DNA of 64,000 nt from Flagellimonas hadalis (GCF_007785775.2 NZ_VNIK02000002.1:213321-277320), one strand, 5' to 3'. Counted from the first letter of the stretch, positions 26,329 to 35,333 are shown. Made by a program: numbers and translations. The notes: a model not told the origin generated them from the letters alone.

Positions 26329-27536
26329 ACATTTGGAAAATCAGTTTAAGAAATTTTAGGTTCAAGCCCCTTTACACTTTTTTGGGCATCCTAACGCTAT
26401 CGGTAAGCATTGCCCTTCTTGTAGGAATCCAACAATTGGATAAATCTTTCAGGGGGCAATTGGACAACAATTTGGGAGAAATCGATATGGTTGTGGGAGC
26501 CAAGGGAAGCCCTCTCCAACTGGTACTCGCATCCGTGCTCCATATAGACAATCCAACGGGAAACATTCCTTTTGAAGAAGCGAAGGGACTGATGAAAAAC
26601 CCCATGATCCAAAAAGCCGTGCCCATCTCTTATGGCGATAATTTTAAAGGATATAGAATTGTGGGCACCACCGATGACTTTGCCACGCTCTATAGCGCAA
26701 GCATAACACACGGTCGATCTATGGAAAAACCCATGGAAGTGGTCCTTGGGGCTTCCGTGGCCGAAAAATTGGGGCTTCGCATCGGGGACACCTTCCAAAG
26801 TTCCCACGGACTGATTGAAAAGGGCGCACATACGCATGAAGAACCTCTCACCGTGGTGGGCATCTACAACACGACCCACAAAGTATTGGACCGTTTGATT
26901 GTTACCGGATTGGAGACCATTTGGGAAGTGCATCACCATGAAGAGGAGCATAAAGAAGAACATCAGGAGGAAGGAGAAGAGGAACATGAGCAGGAAATCA
27001 CATCATTGTTGGTCTCTTTCAGGAATCCCATCGCACTGCTGACCGTCCCCCGCAGTATCAACGAAAACACCAATATGCAGGCAGCCCTGCCCAAATTTGA
27101 ACTGGAACGTCTGTACCAGTTTACAGGTGTTGGGGTAAAAACGATCACTTGGATAGCCTATGCGATTTTGGTCATTTCCTGCATCACCATATTCATAAGC
27201 CTGTACAGAATGGTACGCGATCGGGCCTTTGACCTGGCACTCATGCGAAGCTATGGGGCCAATAGGTTCCAATTGGCAAAAATGGTACTATATGAAGGTG
27301 TTTTGATGGCCGGGACCGCCTTTCTCATGGGTATCCTCTTATCGCAGATCGGCGTCTTTTTCATTTTTGAAATGATAGCGGACCAATACAAACAAACCAT
27401 GCCGCTCCAACTCAAATACCAAGAAGTATTGCAAACAGGAGTGTTGGTTTTGTCGATGGTCTTGTTGTCCATCGCACTTGCCATTTACCCCCTCATTAAA
27501 ATGAACATCTCCAAAATATTGAGTCATGAAAAATAA
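26325..27536 (+). CDS. FtsX/LolC-type ABC permease with His/Glu-rich periplasmic loop
   Basis: 403 residues. First membrane segment at about 17-37, a large periplasmic MacB_PCD-like domain, then three segments (about 272-392), the FtsX plan. Near the start of the periplasmic domain is IDMVVGAKGSPLQLVLASV followed by HIDNPTGNIP, a stretch I recall as conserved in permeases of the proteobacterial PA4065/ZrgB group. An acidic His-rich run (about 206-227, HHHEEEHKEEHQEEGEEEHE) projects into the periplasm and is a strong candidate metal-binding loop. It likely works with the ATPase upstream and the 27526 protein. Confidence 0.85.
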   Translation: MNIWKISLRNFRFKPLYTFLGILTLSVSIALLVGIQQLDKSFRGQLDNNLGEIDMVVGAKGSPLQLVLASVLHIDNPTGNIPFEEAKGLMKNPMIQKAVPISYGDNFKGYRIVGTTDDFATLYSASITHGRSMEKPMEVVLGASVAEKLGLRIGDTFQSSHGLIEKGAHTHEEPLTVVGIYNTTHKVLDRLIVTGLETIWEVHHHEEEHKEEHQEEGEEEHEQEITSLLVSFRNPIALLTVPRSINENTNMQAALPKFELERLYQFTGVGVKTITWIAYAILVISCITIFISLYRMVRDRAFDLALMRSYGANRFQLAKMVLYEGVLMAGTAFLMGILLSQIGVFFIFEMIADQYKQTMPLQLKYQEVLQTGVLVLSMVLLSIALAIYPLIKMNISKILSHEK

Positions 27537-27963
27537 AATCCTTGTCGCCTTCTTCTTTCTATCCTCCGCAGCCTGTTTCTCGCAAACAGAAATAACATGG
27601 TGGGATTTGTCCCGTATCAATTATACGGAAAAGTATTTTCCAAGCTACGGGGAATATTTTTTGTACCCAGAATTTAGTGAACGGATGAAGTCCCTTGAAG
27701 GCAAGAAAGTATCCATTACTGGCTTTTTTTTGGATATAGACCCTAGTGGCAAACTGTTCATCCTTTCCAAAAACCCCATGGCCTCCTGCTTTTTTTGTGG
27801 TATGGGAGGGCCAGAAACGGCCATGGAAATTCAATTTAAATCGAAACCGGGTTTCAAAACCGATGATATTCTTCATGTCACCGGCATACTGAAGCTCAAT
27901 GCAGATGATGTACAACACTTTAATTACATCCTTACCGATTGTGTTGCCCAAAAAATGAAATGA
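27526..27963 (+). CDS. Secreted DUF3299-like protein of the zinc-type ABC locus
   Basis: 145 residues; signal peptide to about 19 (AACFSQ), overlapping the permease end by 11 bp. The body looks like a small OB-fold-type beta barrel: GKKVSITGFFLDID, FILSKNPMASCFFCGMGGPET, HVTGILKLN. The CFFCG pair and a late Cys (ILTDCVAQK) could bind metal or form a disulfide. Proteins of this kind sit after the ABC permease in proteobacterial zinc loci (PA4066 in P. aeruginosa, zrg genes in Vibrio). Assignment to DUF3299 itself is by resemblance and position, not by a search. Confidence 0.7.
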   Translation: MKNKILVAFFFLSSAACFSQTEITWWDLSRINYTEKYFPSYGEYFLYPEFSERMKSLEGKKVSITGFFLDIDPSGKLFILSKNPMASCFFCGMGGPETAMEIQFKSKPGFKTDDILHVTGILKLNADDVQHFNYILTDCVAQKMK

Positions 27964-27986
27964 AAAACCAATAACACAGTATAAAA

Positions 27987-29399
27987 ATGAACAGAAGAAA
28001 ATTTTTCAGGAACGGAACACTATCAGCCTTGGGAGCTTCCCTTTTTGCTCCATTCGAATCTATTAGGGCTTCCGACTTTGAGGATGGCTGGAAACGGAAA
28101 AAGGCCAAGAACATCATTATGCTGGTCAGCGATGGCATGAGCACGGGCACCCTGAACATGGCCGACCTCTATCTTTCCAGAAAAACGGGAAAGGGCAGCA
28201 ACTGGTTGAACCTGTATCGGGAAAATAAAGTTTCACGTGCCCTGATGGACATGGCGTCGGCAAGTTCCATCGTCACCGACTCTGCTGCTGCCAGTTCATC
28301 ATGGGGAGGTGGTGTCAGGATCAAGAACGGCGGCATCAATATTGGAGTCAATGGCGAAGCCCATCTTCCCATATGGCAAAAATTCAAGGCTGTCGGCAAA
28401 AAGGCCGGATGCGTGACCACGGTTCCCATTACCCATGCGACCCCTGCTGGGTTTTGTGTGAACGAAAAATCCAGAAATGACCAAGAATCCATTGCTGAAA
28501 AATATCTGGAGCACGGTTTTGATGTACTGATGGGTGGGGGCAACGAATACTTTGCGTCGGATAAGCGAAAAGATGGAAAAAATATGTACGCCGCCTTTGA
28601 AAGCAATGGCTATTACGTAGCCCAGACCAGAAATGAAATGTTGGCCGCCCCGAAGGACCAATCCATCTTGGGTGTTTTTACCAATAATGGCCTACCCTAT
28701 GCCAAGGATCGGGAAAACAATGGAGAACTAAAGGAAAGCACCCCCAGTTTGGCCGAAATGACCCAAAAGGCCATTGATAATCTAAAGGGCAGCCCCAAAG
28801 GGTTCGTGCTCCAAGTTGAAGGAGGGAAAGTGGACTGGGCCGCCCATGCCAACGACATTGCCGGGTTGATCTATGATCAAGTTGCCCTTGATGAAGCCAT
28901 CCAAGTTGCCATGGATTTCGCAGAAAAGGACGGGGAGACCTTGGTGATCATCACTACCGACCATGGAAATGCCAACCCTGGGGTCATCTATGGGAACTAT
29001 GCCAATGACCATTTTGATTCCATCCAAAACTACAAGCACACCAACGAATGGATTTTGAACGGTATCGGTAGGGAAACATCCGTAAGCAGTGTGAAAGAGC
29101 GTGTGGAATATGCCAACGGCTTTGAGTTGACGGACGGGGAAGCCAATACACTTTTGGGGTATTACGGTTCCCTCAATGCCGAAGATGGTTTGTACAATCC
29201 CAAGCACTTGCCTTTCAGTGCTTTGGCCGAAATCCAAAAACAACATAACTCAGTGGGTTGGATCAGCATGCAGCACTCCGCCGATTATGTGGAACTGGCC
29301 ATGTACGGCCCTGGAAGCCAATTGTTGAAGCCTTTTTTGAAAAATACCGAACTACACTATCTCATGCTCGAAGCCGCAGAGGTAGAGAATACTTTTTAA
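27987..29399 (+). CDS. Alkaline phosphatase (PhoA superfamily), Tat-type signal
   Basis: 470 residues. The N-terminus MNRRKFFRNGTLSALGAS has a twin-arginine RRKFF motif, so export of a folded metalloenzyme is likely. Active-site pieces: Asp49 (MLVSDGMS), nucleophile Ser99 (VTDSAAAS), VEGGKVDWAAHAND (Glu, Asp and His metal ligands), TTDHGN and a late His in QHSADYVEL. These bind two Zn and one Mg in PhoA-type enzymes, which hydrolyse phosphomonoesters at the envelope. It starts 23 bp after the zinc-type locus on the same strand and may be co-transcribed. No Pho-box-like repeat is evident. Confidence 0.92.
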   Translation: MNRRKFFRNGTLSALGASLFAPFESIRASDFEDGWKRKKAKNIIMLVSDGMSTGTLNMADLYLSRKTGKGSNWLNLYRENKVSRALMDMASASSIVTDSAAASSSWGGGVRIKNGGINIGVNGEAHLPIWQKFKAVGKKAGCVTTVPITHATPAGFCVNEKSRNDQESIAEKYLEHGFDVLMGGGNEYFASDKRKDGKNMYAAFESNGYYVAQTRNEMLAAPKDQSILGVFTNNGLPYAKDRENNGELKESTPSLAEMTQKAIDNLKGSPKGFVLQVEGGKVDWAAHANDIAGLIYDQVALDEAIQVAMDFAEKDGETLVIITTDHGNANPGVIYGNYANDHFDSIQNYKHTNEWILNGIGRETSVSSVKERVEYANGFELTDGEANTLLGYYGSLNAEDGLYNPKHLPFSALAEIQKQHNSVGWISMQHSADYVELAMYGPGSQLLKPFLKNTELHYLMLEAAEVENTF

Positions 29400-29424
29400 A
29401 TGGACCACCCAATTTCCAATCAAA

Positions 29425-31656
29425 ATGAAACCAAAAAGCTCTTTGTCCAACATCTTCCCAATTGGGATATTCCTATTCGTGTCCCTTGGCGGCCTCTTTG
29501 CCCAAGACCAAAAAGATAATTTTCCGCCACCCGAAAATCCCCCCATTATATCCGCTATGCGAACCCAAAGCAAAATAGCGGTTGACGGTTATTTGGACGA
29601 ACCTGAATGGGAAAATGCCGAGACCATCACAGATTTTTTCAGGGTGGAACCCGTTCAGGGAGGGGATATCAAAAACCCTACAACGGTTAGGGTGCTTTAC
29701 GATGACCGAAACTTGTATTTCGGAGTATTCTGTAAGGATTCCATGGGAAAAAAGGGCGTACGGATGCAGGATCTTCGTCGTGATTTCAATAATGATGAGA
29801 ATGATGTGTTCGGTATTCAAATCGATGCGCAGAACACCAAGCAATATGCCATTTCGTTCCAAACCACGCCCCATGGGAACCAACTGGACCAGCAGAGCTT
29901 CAACGATTCCAATACGGATGCCGATTGGAACGCGCTATGGAGTGTACGGACACAACGTACAGCTGAAGGATATTATGCAGAGTTCGCCATTCCTTTCAAG
30001 TCCATCAGATATGACAAGCCTATGGAAGGCGCTCCTGTGGAGTGGGGCATCACGTTTTATCGATTGGCCCGAAAGGATTTTGAGAAAACGGTTTTTCCCG
30101 CCATTCCCCAATCTTTCTCGGAAAACCGGATGACCTATGCTGCCAAGTTGACCGGTCTTGATGTACCTCCTCCCTCGGCAAATGTTCGGGTAGAGCCTTA
30201 TACGCTTTATCAGTATGAAGAATCCAAATCTGGAAACCAACTCATCGATACATCAAGTGACCCGAAAGTTGGAGGTGATGTAAAATGGGCCATAAGCCCG
30301 AACAGTGTACTAGATCTGACCATCAATACGGATTTTGCCCAGGCCGATGTGGACAGGGCGGTGAACAATCTGGAGCGTTTCAATATCTTTTTTCCGGAGC
30401 GAAGACAGTTCTTTTTGGAAAATTCGGGTATTTGGTCCGGTGGGGGCAACACTCAGGTAAGGCCCTTCTTTAGCCGTACCATCGGCTTGGAAAACACATT
30501 TAATGCCAGACCCGCTCCCTTGGATTTTGGTGCCCGGTTTACCGATCGCAATGAAAATAGAACGCTTGCAGGACTGGTAGTACGACAAAGGGAAACGGAC
30601 AATAGTACAGGGAGCACATTTGGCGTGGCCCGATATGCCCAAAATTATGGGAAGGAAAACAATGTTGGTGCCATGGTGACCTATCGGTTGGACGATACGG
30701 CGAGTGACCTTGGGATTTCCAGCCAGAACAATACCACCATTTCAATCGATGGAATGATCCGGCCCAAGAGCGAGATCACCTTTACTTATTTGCTTAGCAC
30801 TTCCCTGGACAGTGAAACGGGACAGACTGGATATTCCGGAAGGATTTTTGGTGGCACCTCTACGAACAATTATTATGTGGGCTATGTAAATGCCTTTGTA
30901 AGCAAGTCTTATAGTCCCGATATGGGTTTTGTCTTCCAAAAAGACGTGATGTACCATAGCCCCGGAGGTTATGCCATCCTACGGCCAAAATCGTTGCCGT
31001 TTGTGAGAAGGTGGGACCCAGGGGTGTTCGTGAACTATTACCATGATTTCGAGGATTTTGGAAGTTTTCAGCAAGCAAGTCTCTATCTATTTCCTGTTTA
31101 CACCTGGTTCAAGGACAATAGTTTTTTGGAACTCTCCTTTACCCCTACATGGCAGAACATCAACTTTGATTTCGCTCCTTTGGGATTGGAAATTGAGCAG
31201 GGAAACTATCAATACACTCGATTTTTTGGCACGTACAATACCGATCAGTCCAAGAAATTATCGGGCTCAGTAAGTTACGACCTAGGCAAATTTTATAACG
31301 GCGACCGTAAAACACTTACCCTTGGAATGCGCTATGCCCCGATACCTCATATTGCCTTCTCCGCCAATTATGAAAACAACAATATCAACGGTCTCGGCAT
31401 TCTACAGGAAGATCTGGATACCGACCTCTATTCCGCAAATGTAAGGGTGGCCTTGAACCCAAGGGTACAGCTGTCCACTTTCTATCAATACAACAGTTTT
31501 GACGAACAGGGACGTTGGAACGTCCGTTTTAGTTGGGAATATATGCCCCTTTCGTTCATCTATCTAGTGTTCAATGATACCCAAACGCATATTTTTGAAC
31601 CGGTACAAAGTTCACGACAGTTTATCAGCAAAATCACATTCTTAAAACAGTTTTGA
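29425..31656 (+). CDS. DUF5916 outer-membrane protein with CBM9-like N-terminal domain
   Basis: 743 residues. The signal peptide ends near GGLFAQDQ. A CBM9-like/DOMON-type domain follows (about 45-225: KIAVDGYLDEPEWENAE, VRVLYDDRNLYFGVFCKD, FAIPFKSIRY), then a DUF5916 beta-barrel part (VDRAVNNLERFNIFFPERRQFFLEN, common to the family) with many aromatic strands and a terminal FLKQF. Such proteins are frequent in Bacteroidota outer membranes; their function is not established. It follows the alkaline phosphatase by 25 bp and ends at a strong bidirectional terminator. Confidence 0.88.
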   Translation: MKPKSSLSNIFPIGIFLFVSLGGLFAQDQKDNFPPPENPPIISAMRTQSKIAVDGYLDEPEWENAETITDFFRVEPVQGGDIKNPTTVRVLYDDRNLYFGVFCKDSMGKKGVRMQDLRRDFNNDENDVFGIQIDAQNTKQYAISFQTTPHGNQLDQQSFNDSNTDADWNALWSVRTQRTAEGYYAEFAIPFKSIRYDKPMEGAPVEWGITFYRLARKDFEKTVFPAIPQSFSENRMTYAAKLTGLDVPPPSANVRVEPYTLYQYEESKSGNQLIDTSSDPKVGGDVKWAISPNSVLDLTINTDFAQADVDRAVNNLERFNIFFPERRQFFLENSGIWSGGGNTQVRPFFSRTIGLENTFNARPAPLDFGARFTDRNENRTLAGLVVRQRETDNSTGSTFGVARYAQNYGKENNVGAMVTYRLDDTASDLGISSQNNTTISIDGMIRPKSEITFTYLLSTSLDSETGQTGYSGRIFGGTSTNNYYVGYVNAFVSKSYSPDMGFVFQKDVMYHSPGGYAILRPKSLPFVRRWDPGVFVNYYHDFEDFGSFQQASLYLFPVYTWFKDNSFLELSFTPTWQNINFDFAPLGLEIEQGNYQYTRFFGTYNTDQSKKLSGSVSYDLGKFYNGDRKTLTLGMRYAPIPHIAFSANYENNNINGLGILQEDLDTDLYSANVRVALNPRVQLSTFYQYNSFDEQGRWNVRFSWEYMPLSFIYLVFNDTQTHIFEPVQSSRQFISKITFLKQF

Positions 31657-31662
31657 AACAAA

Positions 31663-31687
31663 AACGATGCGTTTCCGCATCGTTCTT
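31663..31687. terminator. Bidirectional terminator between DUF5916 gene and nrdA
   Basis: AACGATGCG (31663-31671) and CGCATCGTT (31676-31684) form a perfect 9-bp stem with a TTTC loop; the sequence is A-rich before and T-rich after, suiting both converging genes. Confidence 0.85.
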
Positions 31688-31713
31688 TATTCTATATCTT
31701 AAAAAGGTGGCGT

Positions 31714-33507
31714 TTATGCCTCACAACTGGTGCACTCTTTCTTTTGTTTGAACTTTTGTGCGGCATTCATACTGTGTTGATAGTACAAAGACTTCAGTCC
31801 CAGTTTCCATGCCGTTACATGGATCTTGTTGATGTCCTTCGTGGGCATGTCGGGGTGCACGATGATGTTCACCGATTGCCCTTGATCGATATGGTTCTGC
31901 CTGTTGGCAGCCTGGTACACAATGTCCAACTGGTCCAATTCGGAATAGGTCTTGAACACGGCCTTCTCCTCTTCGGTCAAAAACTCCAAGTGCTGCACGG
32001 AACCGTCCATATCGCGGATGCTCTTCCAGACGTCAGGGGTGTTCTGTCCTTTTTCCTCCAATAGGTCCATCAGATAAGGATTCTTGATGGTCACCTTGAT
32101 CTTGGCAATGTCCTTCACGTAACAATTGCTCCAGATGGGCTCGATTCCCTGGGACACTTGGCCCAAGATGAAGGCTGAGGAAGTGGTGGGCGCAATGGCG
32201 TTCAAGGTCGTGTTCCTTCGGCCATAACCTTTCAATACTTCAGGTTCGCCAAAACGTTCGGCCAACTCTTCAGATGCCTTGTAGGAACGATCCTTGATGG
32301 CCTTGAATATTTCATTGTTGAGATTGTATGCTTCCTGACTATCGAAAGCAAGCCTCTTCGACTGCAAGAGGGAGTGCCAGCCCAAGGCCCCTAGGCCCAA
32401 AGCGCGGTTCTCCTTGGCAAAGTTATAGGCCCTTTCCATAAAGAGGAAGGTCTGTCTGTCATCACGGTCGGAAGAATCCCGATAGGCCTCCAACTTTTCG
32501 ATGAATTCAGTGATCACTGCATCCAAGAAATAGACCATGGTCTCCACGGCATCGGTATTTTTCCATTTGTCGTAGTGCAACAGGTTGATACTGGAAAGCA
32601 CACAGACAAAGGACCAATTGTCGTTGGACGGCAACATGATCTCCGTACACAGGTTACTGGCATAGATACGGTGATCTTTGTCCTTATATACATCCGCGGC
32701 GCCATCGTTGGCATTGTCAGAGAAGAATACGTAGGGATACCCCATTTCTCCCCTTCTCTGGAGCACCTTGGCCCAAACGACCCGCTTGTCCTCATCACCG
32801 GCTATCATTTCCTCCATCCATTGGTTGGTCACGGTGACCCCATGGGTAAGCTGTTGGATCGGGTTTCCTTCGGTCCCTATTTCCAAAAACTCCATGATGT
32901 CCTTATGATCTATGGGCAGGTAGGGCGAAAAACGGCCGCGACGTACGGAACCTTGGCTCACCACATCCACCATGGACTCGAACAGTTGCATGATATGGAC
33001 CGCTCCTGAAGCCTGTCCATTATTTTTTACCGGGGCGCCCCTGTGCCTGATCTTTCCAAAATAACCGGACGTTCCCCCGCCCAATTTGGACATCATGCCC
33101 ACTTCGGACTGGGTGTAGAGGATGTTCCCCATATCGTCATCGATGTGGGACCCAAAACAGCTGATGGGCAATCCCCTTCTTTTCCCAAAATTGGACCAAA
33201 CGGGCGATGCCAAGGAGAAAAACCCTTCGGACATGTAGTGGTAGAACTTGTCCGCATAGCCGGGTATCTGTAAAATATGTTCGGCCCTTTCCGCAATCTC
33301 ACGGATACGTCCCTCCGGGGTTGCCCCTTCGGTGAGGTAGCCCGACCCCAAAAAGCTGCGACTGTATTCATTGAGCCATTCAAAGCCCTTGTCTTCCTCT
33401 TTGGTCTTGAGTTTGGACAGGGCATCCTTTCTGGCATTTACAAGTTCTTGGGTCTTGTTGTCCTTGATTTGGTCCGTGATCTGTGAGGATGGGGTCTTGT
33501 TCTCCAT
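31714..33507 (-). CDS. nrdA: Ribonucleoside-diphosphate reductase large subunit
   Basis: 597 residues, clearly shorter than E. coli NrdA (about 760) because there is no N-terminal ATP-cone. Landmarks: ISCFGSHIDDD with Cys117 of the substrate-reducing pair, the GGGTSGYFGKIR loop, NLCTEIMLPSNDNWSFVCVLSSINL with active-site residues, TTLNAIAPTTSSAFILGQVSQGIEP, and a mobile C-terminal redox pair Cys592/Cys595 (ECTSCEA). It makes deoxyribonucleotides with NrdB, encoded 2 bp upstream. The missing cone is compensated by one on NrdB, as described for Leeuwenhoekiella blandensis. Confidence 0.96.
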   Translation of the reverse strand: MENKTPSSQITDQIKDNKTQELVNARKDALSKLKTKEEDKGFEWLNEYSRSFLGSGYLTEGATPEGRIREIAERAEHILQIPGYADKFYHYMSEGFFSLASPVWSNFGKRRGLPISCFGSHIDDDMGNILYTQSEVGMMSKLGGGTSGYFGKIRHRGAPVKNNGQASGAVHIMQLFESMVDVVSQGSVRRGRFSPYLPIDHKDIMEFLEIGTEGNPIQQLTHGVTVTNQWMEEMIAGDEDKRVVWAKVLQRRGEMGYPYVFFSDNANDGAADVYKDKDHRIYASNLCTEIMLPSNDNWSFVCVLSSINLLHYDKWKNTDAVETMVYFLDAVITEFIEKLEAYRDSSDRDDRQTFLFMERAYNFAKENRALGLGALGWHSLLQSKRLAFDSQEAYNLNNEIFKAIKDRSYKASEELAERFGEPEVLKGYGRRNTTLNAIAPTTSSAFILGQVSQGIEPIWSNCYVKDIAKIKVTIKNPYLMDLLEEKGQNTPDVWKSIRDMDGSVQHLEFLTEEEKAVFKTYSELDQLDIVYQAANRQNHIDQGQSVNIIVHPDMPTKDINKIHVTAWKLGLKSLYYQHSMNAAQKFKQKKECTSCEA

Positions 33508-33509
33508 AA

Positions 33510-34784
33510 TTAAAAAAGGTCGTCGCTGGTTATACTTTGTGTTCTCTTGCTATAGTTGATGGATCTTTTCACAAAAAAGTCTCCGTGTTTTGTTCCTATG
33601 ATCTCGTCATCGAACCATTCGGTCTGTGCCAATAGTTTTTGATCGACATCGAATATTTTGGCAATACCTATGCTCTCCAAGGAATTGTTGAACCGATTTT
33701 TGATGAACTCGTTCACCACAGCCTTCGGCAAAAAGTCAAGCTCGCCCTCCTCAAAGATCCAATCCACAATCTTGCTCTCGGATTGGAAAGCTTCTTCGCA
33801 TAGTTCCTGGATCATGGTCTTGTATTCCTCATCGAACCACTCTGGCCGTTCCTTTTTGATGATGTTGATGACATCGATCCCAAAATCACCATGGATCTGT
33901 TCTTCTTTTGAAGTGGCCTCGACCACATTGGAAATTCCCTTGAGCATATTTTTATGCTTGTTGAACGCCATAATGATCAAGAATTGGGAGAAGAGGGAAA
34001 CGTGCTCAATGAACAGGGAAAAGAGCAAAATGGACTCCGCATACTCCTTGTTGTTCTCGCTTTTGGCGTTTTTGAGGGCGGTCTCCAAATACTGTACCCG
34101 CTTCATGATGACGGGCTTTTTCTTCAGGTTCTCAAACTCATTGTTCAGGCCCAATATCTCCAACAAATGCGAATAGGCATCGTGGTGCCTCACCTCGCTC
34201 TCGGCAAAGGTGGCCCCAACTGAACCTATTTCCGGTTTGGGCATGCGGTGGTAAATATCCCCCCAAAAGGTCTTCACCGCCACTTCTATCTGGGAAATGG
34301 CCAACATGGTGTTCTTGATGGCACTTTTTTCAATTTCGCTAAGACCGGATTTGAAATCTTGGATATCGCTGGTAAAGTTGAACTCGGTATGGATCCAATA
34401 CGAATGCCTGATCGCTGGCACATATTCATACAATTGTGGATACTCGTAGGGCTTTAGGTTGATGCGCTTTTCGAAAATGTCCGTTTGGCGCATTTGGGCC
34501 CTCTTGTTCCTATATATGATATATGCTTTGGCCACGTCATGGAACTCACTGTTCATGAGTTCGTTCTCCACCACATCCTGCACCTCTTCCACGGTGGGCA
34601 CATACTGCTCGTCCTTGCTCTTTCGCTCCAACAAGGTGCGCTGAACGTTGTCCGCAATGGCCTGCGCGTCACTGATCTGCCCATGGTCCACAGCGGTCAT
34701 GGCCTTCAGAATGGCATTGGTAATTTTGTGTAAATCAAATGTTTGGGTACTAAAATCTCTTTTAGTGATTTGGATAATATGCAT
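33510..34784 (-). CDS. nrdB: Ribonucleoside-diphosphate reductase small subunit with N-terminal ATP-cone
   Basis: 424 residues from the ATG at 34784, chosen because MHIIQITKRDFSTQTFDLHK opens the ATP-cone; an earlier in-frame start at 34808 adds eight residues. ATP-cone at about 1-90, then the ferritin-like radical domain. Metal ligands appear in NTMLAISQIEVAVKTFWGDI, AESEVRHHDAYSHLL (Glu, His and the Tyr position) and EEQIHGDFG. The C-terminal tail (SITSDDLF) docks NrdA. Flavobacterial relatives use a dimanganese cofactor (class Id), so manganese may apply here too; that cannot be decided from sequence. Allosteric dATP control should act through this subunit. Confidence 0.95.
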   Translation of the reverse strand: MHIIQITKRDFSTQTFDLHKITNAILKAMTAVDHGQISDAQAIADNVQRTLLERKSKDEQYVPTVEEVQDVVENELMNSEFHDVAKAYIIYRNKRAQMRQTDIFEKRINLKPYEYPQLYEYVPAIRHSYWIHTEFNFTSDIQDFKSGLSEIEKSAIKNTMLAISQIEVAVKTFWGDIYHRMPKPEIGSVGATFAESEVRHHDAYSHLLEILGLNNEFENLKKKPVIMKRVQYLETALKNAKSENNKEYAESILLFSLFIEHVSLFSQFLIIMAFNKHKNMLKGISNVVEATSKEEQIHGDFGIDVINIIKKERPEWFDEEYKTMIQELCEEAFQSESKIVDWIFEEGELDFLPKAVVNEFIKNRFNNSLESIGIAKIFDVDQKLLAQTEWFDDEIIGTKHGDFFVKRSINYSKRTQSITSDDLF

Positions 34785-34922
34785 TTGGAAAACTTTTTGG
34801 AGTTGCACGAAATAGCTCGATTGTAAAATTCATATTTTCTTTACTTGGATTTCACATTGGCCCTCTTAGGTTCTCAACACTTTTATCAACATTCCTTTTT
34901 TTTGGCCTAAAAATCGATGGAA

Positions 34923-34930
34923 CAAACTTA
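34923..34930 (-). promoter_or_regulatory. Candidate -7 element for nrdBA
   Basis: Read on the minus strand this is TAAGTTTG, an exact TAnnTTTG match 139 bp before the nrdB ATG. A T-rich stretch lies upstream but no clear TTG at the ideal distance. Confidence 0.35.
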
Positions 34931-35050
34931 AAAAGTGCGCTTTGCGGAAAAGCTGATAAGTGTCAACCCAAAGGATTTTTTAGAAAAAAGATGAGGCACG
35001 TATACTATTTCCATATTTCCATGAAACCTATTCAAGCATAATAATCTGGG

Positions 35051-35206
35051 ATGGAACTGTCTTTTTTGGAAAAGGCGGCATTGTTGTTAATTACCGGACC
35101 TATGCTTTTTGGAGTTTCAATCATGTTGCCCATTTCACAAAACCTCAACAACGGCAAAGTGGAAATAAAGAACAGGCTATCGGTCTATGTGAACATCAAC
35201 ATTTGA
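35051..35206 (+). CDS. Possible small membrane protein, 51 aa
   Basis: An ATG-started frame of 51 codons encoding MELSFLEKAALLLITGPMLF and then GVSIMLPISQ, a plausible single membrane helix with a charged N-terminus, followed by a polar, basic tail (NLNNGKVEIKNRLSVY) and TGA. It sits alone on the plus strand between nrdB and a minus-strand gene. The helix-plus-tail plan looks protein-like, but with no recognised family it may be chance. Confidence 0.3.
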   Translation: MELSFLEKAALLLITGPMLFGVSIMLPISQNLNNGKVEIKNRLSVYVNINI

Positions 35207-35333
35207 CCTTTATAACCTCCGAAAAAGAATTACACGTAATGATAGTCTGACAGTCAATTAATTATAATCACATTCCTTGATTTCTGGTAAAATTTCGGGT
35301 TTCCTACAGCTCCTTTGGTCTGTTTCATTGAAC

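Larger units (their letters stand above)
34785..35333. other. 0.55-kb region upstream of nrdB
   Basis: It contains a candidate nrd promoter (34923-34930, minus strand) flanked by the inverted pair AACACTTTTATCAA (34876-34889) and TGATAAGTGTCAA (34954-34966), and one small open frame at 35051-35206 on the plus strand. No other gene is visible. Confidence 0.5.

Noticed and set aside
34785-34808. Eight-residue longer start for nrdB
   Set aside because: The ATP-cone begins naturally at the ATG at 34784; the extension has no family support.
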